Notes: a model not told the origin generated them from the letters alone. Counted from the stretch's first letter, positions 10,070 to 22,409 are shown. The stretch is 64,000 bases of DNA from Acorus gramineus (GCA_030737835.1 CM060851.1:10778154-10842153), one strand, 5' to 3'. Translations and numbers: made by a program.

Positions 10070-13000
10070 TGTCACGCCCCAGGGCGGCCGTCCCCGGGAC
10101 GCGGCAAGTGTATATAAAATATCAGAATCTATACAGGAGGTCAATAATATATCATACACAAGCAACCAGAATGACACACAGACAACAAAGAGGCTGACAT
10201 GATATATACACCAAATGCGGAAGCAAAAGACTGAATCTGTAAATAAACATACTACAGACTCGATACTCAATCATCTGTCCTGTGAGAGCCAATATACACA
10301 AATACAACTGAATATATACAAACGCGTGCCAAGCACGGAAATAAAATACATACAGTCAAGAAGGGATGCTGATAGCCTCTGGCACTCGCGGAACGTAGCG
10401 CTGCTCCGCTACTGAAGGAATCCCTCGGACGGCTCCACCTGCTGCTCCGGCTCCAGCTCAGGCTCAGTGGCAACTGGGGAAAAACATATGCGAGGGGTGA
10501 GCCACACGCTCAGTGAACAGCACAACCCATGCATCACAGACAATATTGACCACAATTCATTTATTTATCCAGCCTCTAAGTGGCATAACACATAACCAGT
10601 GGGTCGCTCCATCGACGACCCACCACACCCTCACCCTCAACAGGTGACGCAGGATATTGGGACTGATAATCATCCAATCACAAAACCAGCGGGTCGCTCA
10701 TCGCCAACCCACTACTCCCTCACCCTCACCCTACCACGGGTGACATAGGATTTTGGGACTGACTAGGCTGTTGGTCACCCTTGGTCCACCGATAGTCTCT
10801 CCTCCACTCCGTAGGCCGCTTGGTCTACTCCCACATTCAGCACAGTCCGAAACCAAATCAGGAGGTGCCTACTGATGGGAGCCCTCACCCACAACTTCAG
10901 CACAGTCCGAAACCAAAATCAGGAGGCGCCTACTGATGGGAACCCTTGGAAGGGACGGCCTTTCTAACGCTGGGGCAGCCTCTACCGGATCCAACGAAGG
11001 GGACAGAACAGCCTATCCATACGCACATGATCCACTCGGATCCGCCGACTACACACCTCAACGACTCTAATGTCCTGAATTCCTCAGAATTCCTCCAGGG
11101 CGCATAACCAAGATGCGGGGAACATGTACAATAATAGCAAGGTTGGAATATTACTGGGGGAAAGAAACTTGGGAGGGCAGCGTGAGTTCTCGATATAGGA
11201 CACCCCGACAACCAAACAAGGAACACGGAGTACCCTAGCCCGGGTCTCACCGCTGTCCTCGCAAGGCCCCTCCCCTATAATATTCACTAATATGCTAATA
11301 ATCATACAATGGATAAATCATTAATTATCAACTAGAGATATAATATTATTGGGACAAGAACCTTGGGAGGGCAGCATGAGGTCCCGATACAGGACATCCC
11401 GACAACCAAACAAGGAACACGGAGTACCCTAACCCGGGTCTCAATGTTGACCTCGCAAGGCCCCTCCCTATAATATTATCTAAAGCATGCAATTAACATA
11501 TACTAGCATTTAATTTAATAAATAAACTAGTAGGACACATGCATAGGCCAAGGCTTCCTAGCATGAGAACAGGGGGACAAGATACAGGGCTCTTACACCT
11601 ATCCTAAGGGTGCAAGTCCCTAACATGCAAGTCTAGGGTAGCATGCATTCTACACATAAATCATGCAGCATGGATTAATATTTATAACAGGCTAATATAC
11701 ATCCATGGTGCCCCAGGGAGGGCAATACACTCCCAAGTGAGTAGTATGCCTCCCAACTGGGTTGGATTGTCCCACTCACCGGAAGTCGGGTCGTCGCGTG
11801 ACCTCCGTCAAGATCTGCAAGACAGGGTAGTAACTTGGTGAGTAAAACCCAAAACACCACAAAATATACCAAGCTACACAAATAAATACCCAACACTCGG
11901 GCAAACGTACATACGACCCGTACGCACGCTAGCCCGAGCACCCCGACACACTCCCGCACCCCCGGCAACCATCCGCACGGCCAACCGCCCCCGGATGCGC
12001 CGCCGCGCCTCAGCCCGCGCACCCAGGCGCACCGCCGGGCCCCTGCCCGCCGCCTGGACATGCAGCCGAGCCACCCGGGTGCACCGCGCCCCCACTGCGC
12101 CCCGCCGCAGCAGCCCGCGCACCCCGCACGCCCCGCGCGCACCACGCGAGCACATCGCACGCCCCGCGCGCCCAGCGCCTCGCCCCGCCACCCCGCGCGC
12201 ACCACCAGCTCCGTCCCGCGCGCACTCCGCGCGCACCACCAGCCTCTACCCGCGCGCACGCCTGCGCCTCTGCCCTCCTCACCGCGCGCACGCCTGCGCC
12301 TCAGCCCAGCGCCCCGCGCGCATACTCCTCTGCAGTCCCAGCGCCCAGCGCCCAGCGCTCAGCACCCTCGCCCAGCACCCGGTATCCGCGACCCAGCGCC
12401 CGACGCTCAGCGCCCAGCACCGGGACCCTCACCCAGCGCCCACGCGCACGCCCGCGCAACACGCGCCCAGCGCGCCTGCCAGCCTGCCCGCGCTGCCTGC
12501 CTGCGCGCATCGCCGAGTGGCCCGAGCACCGCTCGCCTGCACGCCCGGCACTGCCCGCCTGATGCCCGAGCACCTCCTACCCAGCACGCCTGCGCGCCTA
12601 GCCTGCCTGCCCGGCCTGCCAGCACGCACAGCCCAGCCAGCCTACCCTGCACGCCTAGCCCTGCCGGCCCTACCCAGCTAGCCCAGCACGCCCGCAGCAC
12701 CACCCGAGCGCACGCGCGCCACGCCTGCGCGCACACACTCGCGCGCCCGGCCACCTGGTGCGCCTGCCTGCTGCGCCCGCTGCCAACTCACCCGGGACTG
12801 CTAGCCTCCCTGCCCGAGCTCCTCTACCACCCACCACCGGCCACCCCAAGGCCTCCGACCACCACCCACAGCCCTCCGACGGCCACCCACCGCCGCCGAC
12901 CACCACCCAACCTCAAATCCACCCTCCTAACATACATCTAAGCATGAAAAGAGAGGAAAAAGGGCTTACCAAGGGGAGGAAGAGATGTTCGGTTGCTCTC

Positions 13001-13553
13001 CGCGCACCGAAACCTTTCCCCAAAGGCCTCCAACGCCGGGATCTTCCTTGGCCCTCGAATTGGCCCAAATCAGAGGAGAAAAGAGGGGGGATGGAGGGGC
13101 CAATCTTCTCGGAATTCGAATCCGAGAACACCGGGGCGTAGATCGGGACCCGATCTACTCTTTCTATGTTATGGGTTTTGAGTTTCAAGCCCTCCAAGGG
13201 GCTCAAAACCAAGAAAAATGGAGGAGAGAGAGAGAGCTCAAGGAGGAAGATGATGAATAGTGCTAGACTTTTCTCACCCCTCTTATATAAAGTCAACTCA
13301 CTTAAAAACCCGGATACGCCCCGGAACTGTGAAATTCCGAAAACGTTGCCGGAATTCGATAAATTTTCGTGAGAGGCCTAAAATGGCACCAGGACACCAA
13401 ATATGCAGTTAGATTTCCAATCGGAGTCCTCTAACTCAGGACGATAGCTAACAGTCCAAAAATTAGCGGTTCCGAACGAATAACGAAAAAAATGAAAAAC
13501 TGCCAGAACGCTCCAACGGTTACCAGCAGGCTAAAAGTTACACATATATAACA
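10070..13553 (-). repeat. Gypsy-1 5' LTR
   Basis: 3,484 bp, the partner of 3701-7187. Differences are scattered single bases and short indels, most of them in the GC-rich block (about 11920-12920). It ends in ACA at 13553, next to the CTCAG target copy. Confidence 0.95.
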
Positions 13554-14424
13554 CTCAGTGCCCGGATTTGAAATATGAAGGCATTCATCCTCTCCGAATG
13601 AGAAGACTACCAAATCATCTGCAGATGTAATAGCCGCAGTGTTCTTGTCGTCATCCTTTTTCTTCTGATCATGTCCCTCTTTCTGTTCTCTTTTAAAAAT
13701 TCGGCAATACGTTTTAATGTGACCTGTTTTACCATAATGGTAACACGCAAAATCTCTGGACATTGATTTGCTTCTAGATCTGCCATGACCCTTTGGTCCT
13801 CGACTCTTGCTCCTCCCCCTGTTATCTATAACAAGTGCTTGTGGACTGTCTGAAGCCGTTGATTTTCTCCTTGTTTCTTCATTTAGCAAAGAGCTCGTAA
13901 CCGTACTCATAGACAATACACCTTCTGGAGTAGAATTACTCAACGTGACAACTAATGTCTCCCAACTGTCGGGCAAAGATCCCAAAAGCAACAAAGCCTG
14001 TAACTCATCATCTAGAGTCATCTTCATCGTGGTCAACTGGTTCACTAAGCTTTGAAACTCATTCAGGTGCTTTGTAACACTGTCACCTTTGAACTTTAAG
14101 TTCACGAGTTTTCTGATTAAAACACCTTGTTACTCGTAGTCTTTTTCTCATACAAAGACTGTAACGTTTTCCATAGAGTATGCGCATTCTTCTCATTAGC
14201 AACGTGATGAAATATGCTGGCATCAATCCATTGTCGAATAGCGGCAACACATCTTCTGTTCAACTTGGTCCAATATGCTTCTGACATTTTTTCTGGTTTG
14301 CTTTTATTTCCTCAATTGGTTCATACAAATCCTTATAGTAAAGGATGTCCTCCATCTTGGGCTTCCATATCAACCAATTGAAATTATTCAACTCAATCAT
14401 CTTTTCAATAGTATTATCTGCCAT
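13554..14424 (-). pseudogene. gag: Copia-1 gag
   Basis: Gag of the interrupted copia element. An ATG at 14424 opens MADNTIEKMIELNNFNWLIW, followed by a typical MEDILYYKDLYEPIE stretch. The frame is lost near 14115, where one T seems to be missing before the LIRKLVNL segment. It then continues in the next frame as VNLKFKGDSVTKHLNEFQSL through the UBN2-type Gag core to a zinc-knuckle relic. The knuckle reads CYHYGKTGHIKTYC, so the second cysteine of CxxC is a tyrosine or shifted. The segment ends in FGEDECLHISNPGTE at the Gypsy-1 junction; the protein resumes at 3700 with WVVDTGA. Confidence 0.88.
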
Positions 14425-14445
14425 CTCATACAAAAAAATCTGAAC

Positions 14446-14460
14446 CCTGCTCTAATACCA
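14446..14460 (-). other. Copia-1 primer-binding site
   Basis: The minus strand reads TGGTATTAGAGCAGG, one base away from the usual TGGTATCAGAGC complement of initiator tRNA-Met, five bases inside the 5' LTR. Confidence 0.8.
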
Positions 14461-14465
14461 CTTAT

Positions 14466-15001
14466 TGGGATTTTTAACAATTTTATTTGAGTGAAATAAA
14501 TAATTCTAATCGCGGAAAAATATTTATGCAGCCCAAAATAATCACCAAAGCAATCAGAAAAATATAAAGACAAGCAAACCACCAAGCAACACCAAATTTA
14601 ACATGGTTCGGCTTAAGCCTAGATCCACGGGGCACTCCGGCAGCAATCCACTATATTAAAAATATAATGAAAAATAATGTCTTTTCAAGTTTTATCCAAA
14701 ACTTGAGGAGTACAAATATAAGAGAGAGATATAGGGTTATCACAAGAATTCTGAAGAGAACTACTCCTCTCTCTCTCTCTCTCTCTCTCTCTTTTGCCGA
14801 ACAAAAGCTGCCGCTCACAATTCTCTCTTCTGTTTCTGTCCGTCTAAAACTATTAAAGAGAAAGGAAAACCTAATAAACATTATGCACTGTTCACGTGCA
14901 TCACCTCATCCATGCATGGGTACCGATCTATGTAATCAAAAGAAGGGCCCATCATGTGCTGGACCAAAAGAAATGCCCATCTGGGATGGGCTCACTCAAC
15001 A
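14466..15001 (-). repeat. Copia-1 5' LTR
   Basis: 536 bp. Starts TGGGATTTTTAAC and ends CAACA on the plus strand, matching the left LTR. It contains a CT microsatellite at about 14767-14791. Confidence 0.9.
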
Positions 15002-15530
15002 CAAATCCCCTCCTCCACACCTCCTCGCGCTCGAACAGCTTCTCCATCACGTCCTTCCTGTCCTCCGTCGCCGCCGCCGCCGCCGCATGCACGGCACTCG
15101 ACCCATTCGACTCACCTTCTCCACACGCGTGCCTCAGCCCCGCCTCGAGCAGCACATCGAGCACATCCTTGCGGTTCTCCGCCGCTCCCATGAGCGACGT
15201 CACCTCGTCGCGGATGAGGTCTGAGACGAGCGATCTCTGCCGCCTCAACAGGTCCCGCACCGCCACTGCATTGCCCACGGGCCACGGCAAGGGTGTTTGC
15301 TCAAGATTAAAGAGTATAAGAGTTGTTTGATGAAATGCGTGAAAGGGACGCTTTTTCATGGGTGCGAGTTCGGGTGGGGGAGGGCGGTTGGGGTGAGGAG
15401 TGGGAGCGCGAACAAGTTCGACGGGAAGGTGACAGCGTATCCGGGGAGGGAGGGAAGGGGGAAGCGCGGATCTTGAGATATGTCTGTCACCGGAAACCAT
15501 GGCCGCCTTTGAAGCGGATGCGGAGTTCAT
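15002..15530 (-). pseudogene. Ankyrin-like coding fragment interrupted by Copia-1
   Basis: A GC-rich stretch with an ATG at 15530 and an open minus-strand frame that runs into Copia-1 after REEVWRRGF. The last 80 or so residues resemble ankyrin repeats: DEVTSLMGAAENRKDVLDVLLEAGL, then SSAVHAAAAAATEDRKDVMEKLF. The pattern recalls the N-terminal ankyrins of plant CCCH zinc-finger proteins, but this is only a family-level guess. The first 60 or so residues are proline- and arginine-rich and may not be coding. The downstream part of the gene would lie left of the window. With a 15 kb retrotransposon in the frame it is most likely a dead or truncated copy. Confidence 0.6.
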
Positions 15531-16187
15531 GTCGGCGGTGTCGGCTTCAGGGGATGTTTTGTGAGTGTCTTTTTTCTTCTTACAAGATGGAAATGAAAAG
15601 CTTGTTTACTGTGTAGAAGATAATTGCTTTGCTTTATGATTAAAGTCACAAGACTAGTGCAGATTAATGTTTTGAATTCAATTAGGTGAAAGTATCACAT
15701 GTTTGGCAGGGTGTCGTCCCGATATGAGTGAATTAAGATGGGCCTTGGCCAACCTATAAAGTGGGGCTGATTCATTTACACTAAAAAAAAGTTTAAATGT
15801 AAAAAAACGTAATCAAAGTTAAAACAAAAATGTTAAATAATAAATGAAGAATAATAAATTTTAAAAACATATGTTTGAAACAACAATAGACAAAAAAACA
15901 GAAACAAAACAACAAAAAATAAAACAGATATTGAAAAACTAAAACTTATTCAAAGAGAAAAACTCTTTTTTTTTTTTAATGAACAAAAATAAATTATTAA
16001 ATCAAGGGATTTCTTGTTAAAAAAAATAATTTATTTATAAACAGATAAATAAATTTTATAAAATAAAAATAAAATATATAGATAAGATTTTTATAAATTA
16101 GAAAAAATGAAATTAAATAGATGAGTGGACATGTTAATTTATAAAAAAATAATTTTTTTATCATGAGTTTTAATATATATATATAAA
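15531..16187. other. Gene-free AT-rich stretch
   Basis: A-rich and T-rich runs and no credible reading frame. It could include upstream sequence of the ankyrin-like fragment, but I see no defined promoter. Confidence 0.6.
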
Positions 16188-18967
16188 CAGTGCTGCTACC
16201 TGGGCCCCAGAAATTAAGCCCCATTGGTGAGCCCTAATAGGTGGCACTCTCCTATTGGTTCTCTGTTTGACTTTTTCAAACCACCAAAATGACAATGACA
16301 TGACTACCCTTCTAAGATTTTTAAAAATTAGCTCTAACTAACTAATATCACAATTAATGCTCGTAATGGAATCCTAAAAAAGGGGATCATTGAATCATCT
16401 CCCCATCATTAATCCACGTAACAGAATCCCAAAAAAAAGGGGGATCATTGAATCCTCTCAGCCGATTGAACATATTCCAAAAAAAATTTAAAACTTAGGG
16501 TTTCCAAATTGGGTAAAACCATACGAACAAAAAAAAATCGACTATAAAGAGTTCATATCATCTGATTCTCTTCCCCAAACAGATCGTCAACAATGGCGAA
16601 AAAAAATGTTAGATTTCTTGCCACAATCGAAACTTCACCGTCGCGGTTTTTTTTTTTTTTTGGGGGACGAAATATCTGGTTTTCAAAATTAAATATGAAA
16701 CCATTCCCTTCCGTTTTCTGGTCTCCTGTTAATCTGATTGAATCTGAAATCCATTTGAAAAATCAGTGTTTCAGATAAGTGCATCTGAAATATAAAAAAA
16801 GATTGGTTTGAAATCAGTGTTTCAGATACATGTATCTGAATCCAAACAAATCTAAATTTTTTTTTAGGTTTGGAAGCATGTGCTAAATCTCTAATATATA
16901 ACGAAATTGTTTCTGCTACATTGTCTTTTTGTATGCCAGTGTATCTAGATTAAAGGAAAAAAATTGACATTTTTCAATTGTTTTAGGGTTTCTCGTGTAC
17001 ACAGTTCATTTTCTGAGGAAACAAAAAAATGATAAACGAATACATAAGTCAAAGACATGTATCTGAAAATGTATATAATATGCAGTTATTTTTTAATTTA
17101 GTGAAACAAAATCTGATTGAATGAGCAATTGAAAATAACCAAATGAAATGTTTGAAATGTCATATAAATGTAGATCATGTATTATTATCTTATATTTGAT
17201 AATTAGAATATATTGGTTTGATGAAAATATCTTAATGTTTTTGTAAACAATATATGTATCTGAATCAACTGTATCTGTATCTGAAAACCTGTTAACCAAA
17301 TATATCTGAATCTGAAACAATTATGTAGAAACAGAGATCTCATTAGTCACATTATATGCTATTAAGAAGTTGTATGTGCCGTAAATCAAAATGTATATTG
17401 TATTAATATCTTCAAACTTATAATTTGGAATACTCAACTGTATTTGAAATGTTATACTCATGTTCTATTAAAACATATCTAAATCCCTTGATGAAAATGT
17501 CTTAATGTTTTTGTAAACACTTTATGTATCTGAATCAACTGTATCTGAAATTGTTGTATAAAACATGTTGATCAACCATGTTCATCAACTTGTTTCTAAA
17601 GCTTCACGATAGCTTCTTTTGTTGCCGCGATTTCTGCATCTTAAAAAACAAGTTGCATCTCGTATACATTTTGCTGACCAGCCACAACAAACAATTCATT
17701 CGACAAACTGGTTTTCACAGAACATGAATCATTGATGTCGTCCAAATGAATTGAGTCTTCACATGTATCCTCCATAAAATTACCATCACTGCCTGGTGAA
17801 AAATCAGAACATCAATCACATATTAACAAATTAAGATACAATAATGTATCTGAAAATTCAAATGTACAATTATGGTCTACATGCTAGTGAGCATTGCATA
17901 GAAAATCCATAAAAGGTCTTCAAAATATTAGCAATAAGCAATTAGATATTAATCAGCTATACATTAATTAAATCCATGGAAATATAAATAACAACCTTCA
18001 AAATGGGCTGGATATCAAATTCAGATACAAGTGTATTTGGAATTTGAATTATCAAATACGCATTCCATACAAGTGAATGTGCAATGTATTTGAAAAATCT
18101 TAAATTTGAATGAGTCGAATAATGCTGATACAAAGCTAAAAAATATCATGAATGACACATTATGTATAATTATATACAAACACACAATCATAAAACAACT
18201 GTACAGATCATACCTGGTACACAACAATGCATATAAATCAAGATACACATGCAATTTAAATTAAATTCAGATCCAAACTTAAAAACACAAAAATGCATCT
18301 AAATCCAGTTACACATCATGTATCTGAATTTAATTTAAATTTGATATAAAAAAAGTATATGATGATTCAAAAGAATTATAAAAAAATCAGATCAACATGA
18401 ATTATTCAGATGAAAAAAGGCTTAACTTGAATGAATCTCCATTGTTTACACCACGATCAGGTTGCAAACAAAATAAATGAATCATGTAATTCTTATATTC
18501 TCCACCGATCAAACTGAAAAAAAAAAAAAGAGATTTCGATATTTGTTTTCGTTTCCACTGATCAATCTGGATCTAAAAATTGTAAATCGTGATTTTGTTG
18601 AAGTCCGAAAAAGCCTAACCTAGAGATTGCACCACAAATCAAAATCACACAAATAAAAAACGTTGAAATCTTCTCTTCTCCGCCGATCAAATCTGAATGA
18701 AAAATTGAAATTGATGTTTGTTTTTATTACAACATATCAATGTGTACAAAAAAAAATCGTGATTTTTAATTTTTTGATCGTGCAATTGAATAGAATATTG
18801 AAAAATAGAAATAAATCACCCCAAATCGTAACTGTCTTAGCATTTATTAGACCGGTTATGAAAATATCTGTGAGATTAGTTAGGGGGGTAATATGAATAA
18901 TTCAAACTTACTATCTCGTGGGATTTAGGATGAGGTCTAGCAATTGGGGTCCGAAAATCATTATTGA
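16188..18967. mobile_element. Probable Mutator-like DNA element (non-autonomous)
   Basis: The left end (CAGTGCTGCTACCTGGGCCCC) and the inverted right end (CAATAATGATTTTCGGACCCC) align along their length. They are flanked by the same 9 bases ATATATAAA (16179-16187 and 18968-18976); a 9-bp duplication is typical of MULEs, although this one is AT-only. The interior is AT-rich and repeats TATCTGAA words on both strands many times. A short minus-strand open stretch at about 17640-17800 (SPGSDGNFMEDTCEDSIHL) could be a relic of a captured or transposase-linked gene. No transposase is recognisable. Confidence 0.5.
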
Positions 18968-19036
18968 TATATAAAATCTCATATTTTGGAGTTCTTTTGG
19001 AGGAGGGGGCTCTAGGCTACACAGATTAGTGCGGAA

Positions 19037-19713
19037 CACTTTAACTGGACACACAAATGAGCTGGACATTTTCAGATAGATTTCCCGGTTCTATAAGTTC
19101 ACAAAAAGACCCCTGCATGTGCTATGAATAAGTCCCTCATACTTACAGACAGGTCCCTGAGAAAAAACGGCTGGTTTTGTCCTTTCCTGGGCTTTCTGCA
19201 GATCCAACCTTCGGTTCTACCATTTTCAAAAACAAATCCCTCAGATTTACAGACAGGTCCCTGAGAAAAACAGCTGGGTTTGTCCTTTCCTGGGCTTTCT
19301 GCATATCCAACCTTAGGTTCTACCAGCTTCACATATTTTGGGTTTAGGGACCTGTTTATAAATTTTAGAATCGGATAAAGGATCTGTTTGTAACACAGAT
19401 AGGGTCTAGTTGTGAAGCTGGTAGAATCTAAGGTTGGATCTGCAGAAAGCCCAGGCAAGGACAAAACCAGCCGTTTTTCTCAGGGACCTGTCTGTAAATA
19501 CGAGGGACTTTTTTGTGAAAATGGTAGAACCTAAGGTTGGATCTGCAGAAAGCCCAAGAAAGGACAAAACCAGCCGTTTTTTCTCATGGACCTGTCTGTA
19601 AGTACGAGGGACTTATTCATTGCACATGCAAGGGTCTTTTTGTGAAACTTATAGAACCGGGGGATCTATCTGAAAAATGTCCAGCTCATTTGAGTGTCTG
19701 GTTAAAGTGTCTG
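19037..19713. mobile_element. Foldback element with about 310-bp arms
   Basis: The left arm (about 19037-19330) reads CACTTTAACTGGACACACAA inward, and the right arm (about 19410-19713) is its near-exact reverse complement, ending GTTAAAGTGT. A loop of about 80 bp separates them. Each arm holds two copies of a module of about 100 bp (GATCCAACCTT, CTTTCCTGGGCTTTCTGCA, ACAGACAGGTCCCTGAGAAAAA). The whole would fold into a long hairpin. No coding potential is seen, and I did not find a clear target duplication. Confidence 0.8.
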
Positions 19714-21821
19714 TATGGAGAGATTGAGTTTGTGTACATTTTACTTTGAAAAGTTACTGCACCACTAGTGGTGGGAAAGGATTTTCAGGTGGGTGGAGGG
19801 TGGTGGGAAGGGTTCTGGTGGTGGGTTTAAAATAAAACAAACTGAAAAATAAAATAGGCTTTTTGGTAATTATATGGGGCGAGTTTAAAAGGAGTGGTGG
19901 TGGGTATATCCGCCACCGTATCAAAAACCCAAAGTTTGGTAGCTAGCTGATGGATGAGTGTCATTGGTTCTTGATTTAGCACGTGTGTAAAAGAAGAATT
20001 CAAAAAGGAGCTCCATTACACCCAAGTTCTTTTTAGTCCAAAAATATATTTTCAAAAAACAATTAAATAAATTTAACATTAATAATTTACATGCCTTATT
20101 TTGTATGCCCTATATAAGTCTGGCACAAGTGTTTGATACCTATTTTATCAATTCTGTCTTTTTTAATAATTATTTCTTATAATTAATGAGTTGGTTACAA
20201 ACTTACAATGGCTGATGTGTCATGATTTTTTTAATTTGGCCCCGTTTGGTTGCACATTTGGGGCAACTTTTACTTTTCACCGTGCAGCCAAACAGGGGAG
20301 CTTTATTCAGAATTAGAAGCTGGATTCCTTTTAATTTTTCCCTCGAAATCCGCGTTTTGAAAAGCTCAAAAATAACGTTTTTTTGTCGGAATCGATTTTT
20401 TAAATTGAAAAGCAATTTTTCTGCCAAATATTAACTGCTTTCAAATATTGATCCCTGAATTAAAAAAAAACATCCCAACAAAAATCAAGGTCTAAAATCA
20501 TCTTAAAAATCAGTTTTATTCCAAAAGCTACTTTTCAATCTGTGTTGGAAGATCAAATCCCATGATTTTTTTGTAATTAATAGTCTTCTCTCTTTTGTAG
20601 ATGCAAAAAAAAACATGATCTGTCTGTCTGTCTGTCCATCCACAACTTCTTTTTCTTCTCCACCTAAAATAAAATTTGTATTTGGGTCACATTCCTTGTT
20701 TTGCATTTGTTACAATTTTTTATTATTGAATTTGATGCTAAATGTTAAATTTGATATCTTTTACAACATTTCTTTGAAGAACACATAGAACCATATCAAA
20801 AGGTTGTTTTGAAGGTTTTTCAAGCATTGATTTATTTTTTCGGATGACTTTTCAGCCTCCAATCATATCAGAAATCATAATTGAACGATTGGATGTCGTT
20901 TCCAATGTTTGTCTATTCAAGTGCAGCCTTTTATTTTTTGTTTGTTTTGCATTAGTTACAATTTTTTTTATTGAATTTGGTGCTAGATGTTAAATCTGAC
21001 AGCCTCAAATCTTGGGCATTTGATACTTAAATTATTTAACATTATATCTGTAAGTTAATTACATTGCAGAATGTAACTAACTTTTAATTGCTTTATACAA
21101 ACGAAGTCAGTTATATTTATAAATATAAATGACTTCTAATACAATTTATTGTTAAAATTAAGTTACATTTTATACATGTAATTTAATTTTATTCCGAACT
21201 CTAATTTTATACTGTGATTTGTGATTCATTTATGCATTTATTGAAAAAAAATTGCATCAATTACAAATACTTTGTTTTATGATTGGAATCGAAAAATTAC
21301 AAATTAACAACAATGTTTTAAAAAAAACGTTGATTATTCCTTATCACATCTTTTTCTGGTTGAATGAGATGCCGCAAATAAAAATTTAGTCTTTTTTTGG
21401 TGTTTTTGATGAAATGGGATTTTTGAATGATTTTATTTTTCAGTTTCTTTTTAAAAAACCTTAGATGATTTGAATTTTGGTTCTGTTTCATAAATGTAAT
21501 TAATGGTTTCTTTTTTTTACTGGTTAAAAAAAATGGTTTCTTGAAATGAATTGAATATGTTGATATGTTTTTCAAAAAAAGGTGGAGATGGATTTAATAA
21601 GGGAGAAAATCATGGTTTTAAATGAGTGTAATATTGTATTTTGTCTTTTTAACCTTTTTTTTTAAATCAAACAAGCAACCAATGAGATAATAACACTTCA
21701 TGGGGCTTGTGAATGGGGCGGACCTGTGTAGCAAAACTCTAATTAAAAATAAGACACCAAATCAACCATCACCCCTCTTTTATATTACCTTAGTGGTAAT
21801 AAAATTAGTATTTAAAAAAAG
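19714..21821. other. Gene-free AT-rich stretch
   Basis: No supportable reading frame. It contains a small inverted pair (GTTTGGTTGCAC at about 20246 and GTGCAGCCAAAC at about 20283) and, at about 21690-21745, a segment resembling the ends of the Mutator-like element in reverse orientation (GGGGCGGACCTGTGTAGCA). Confidence 0.5.
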
Positions 21822-22097
21822 AGTGCTATTACACACATTTTTATTCAGCCCTCAATTCTAGTCCTATATGTATCAATGGAAAATCACTGCAGCATATACT
21901 CACATTAACGAGGTATATGTTTCAATATAAATTTTTCACATTTTCTATAATGCATCCATGTAATTCATTGGAGTATATGTTTCATTTTTTATAAAAGCAT
22001 ATGCCTCATTAGATGAAGTATATTATTTTTAAATAATTCAAGACACGTGTAGACTGTAATTGAGACTAAAAAATAGGTTGTACATAACAGTATCCTT
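21822..22097. repeat. MITE-like repeat, family A copy 1
   Basis: Starts GTGCTATTACACACA and ends GTACATAACA. Inside are CACATTTTCTATAATGCAT, GGAGTATATGTTTCATTTTTTATAAAAGCATATG and CTCATTAGATGAAGTATA. The same order of words is found at 23562, 39413, 57385 and, more diverged, 59142. Confidence 0.6.
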
Positions 22098-22409
22098 AAA
22101 AAAAATGCATGGACGATACCCAAGGCAACAAAAAGTAGTTCATATTCAGTGAAGAAAATTCTTAACCCACTGTCAAAGGGCCCTTGGCATGATTAGTCTT
22201 TTTGCTCCAGCTATACATAAAATATAGGCACAGTTCAAAAACACTTCACAATTTATGCAAGGAGATGGAGATTCAAAGTGAATGGAACTACAAACCAACA
22301 TACCAATTGAAAAATCAAGATTCAACTGAACAAAAATACTAAACAACATAAAAAATCTCTATTCAAAGGGATAGAAAAAAAAAAGCACAAACAGATGACA
22401 ATGGCAATA

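Larger units (their letters stand above)
3701..13553 (-). mobile_element. Gypsy-1: Ty3/gypsy element with 3.5 kb LTRs and gutted pol
   Basis: A complete nested insertion of 9,853 bp. Two direct LTRs (3701-7187 and 10070-13553) start TGTCACGCCCC and end ATATAACA on the plus strand. The 2.9 kb core has a tRNA-Met primer site at 10051-10064, an open gag, remnants of RT and of the pol C-terminus, and a purine tract at 7188-7200. The Gag type, the very long LTRs and the chromodomain-like pol end suggest a chromovirus of the Tekay/Del lineage. Protease, most RT, RNase H and most integrase are missing, so it would need help from another element. The two LTRs look very similar by eye, which suggests a young insertion. 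Confidence 0.93.
1..15001 (-). mobile_element. Copia-1: Ty1/copia LTR retrotransposon, split by Gypsy-1
   Basis: A minus-strand copia element. The sequence at 1-551 is repeated, with small indels, at 14466-15001, which gives the two LTRs; the left one starts before the window. Gag lies next to the right LTR and reverse transcriptase/RNase H next to the left one, the order expected for a minus-strand copia element. A tRNA-Met-like primer site (14446-14460) and a purine tract next to the left LTR support the borders. The reading frames are broken by frameshifts and by the 9.85 kb Gypsy-1 insertion, so the copy is dead. The integrase and RT look Tnt1/Tork-like. The 5 bases after the right LTR (15002-15006) would be one target-site copy; the other lies outside the window. 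Confidence 0.93.

Noticed and set aside
14667-15330. Plus-strand frames across the Copia-1 LTR and the ankyrin-like stretch
   Set aside because: Shadows of the minus-strand coding stretch and LTR.
20240-20300. A 60-bp inverted pair (GTTTGGTTGCAC and its complement)
   Set aside because: Too small and without a clear partner or flank repeat; it may be an element end but cannot be supported.
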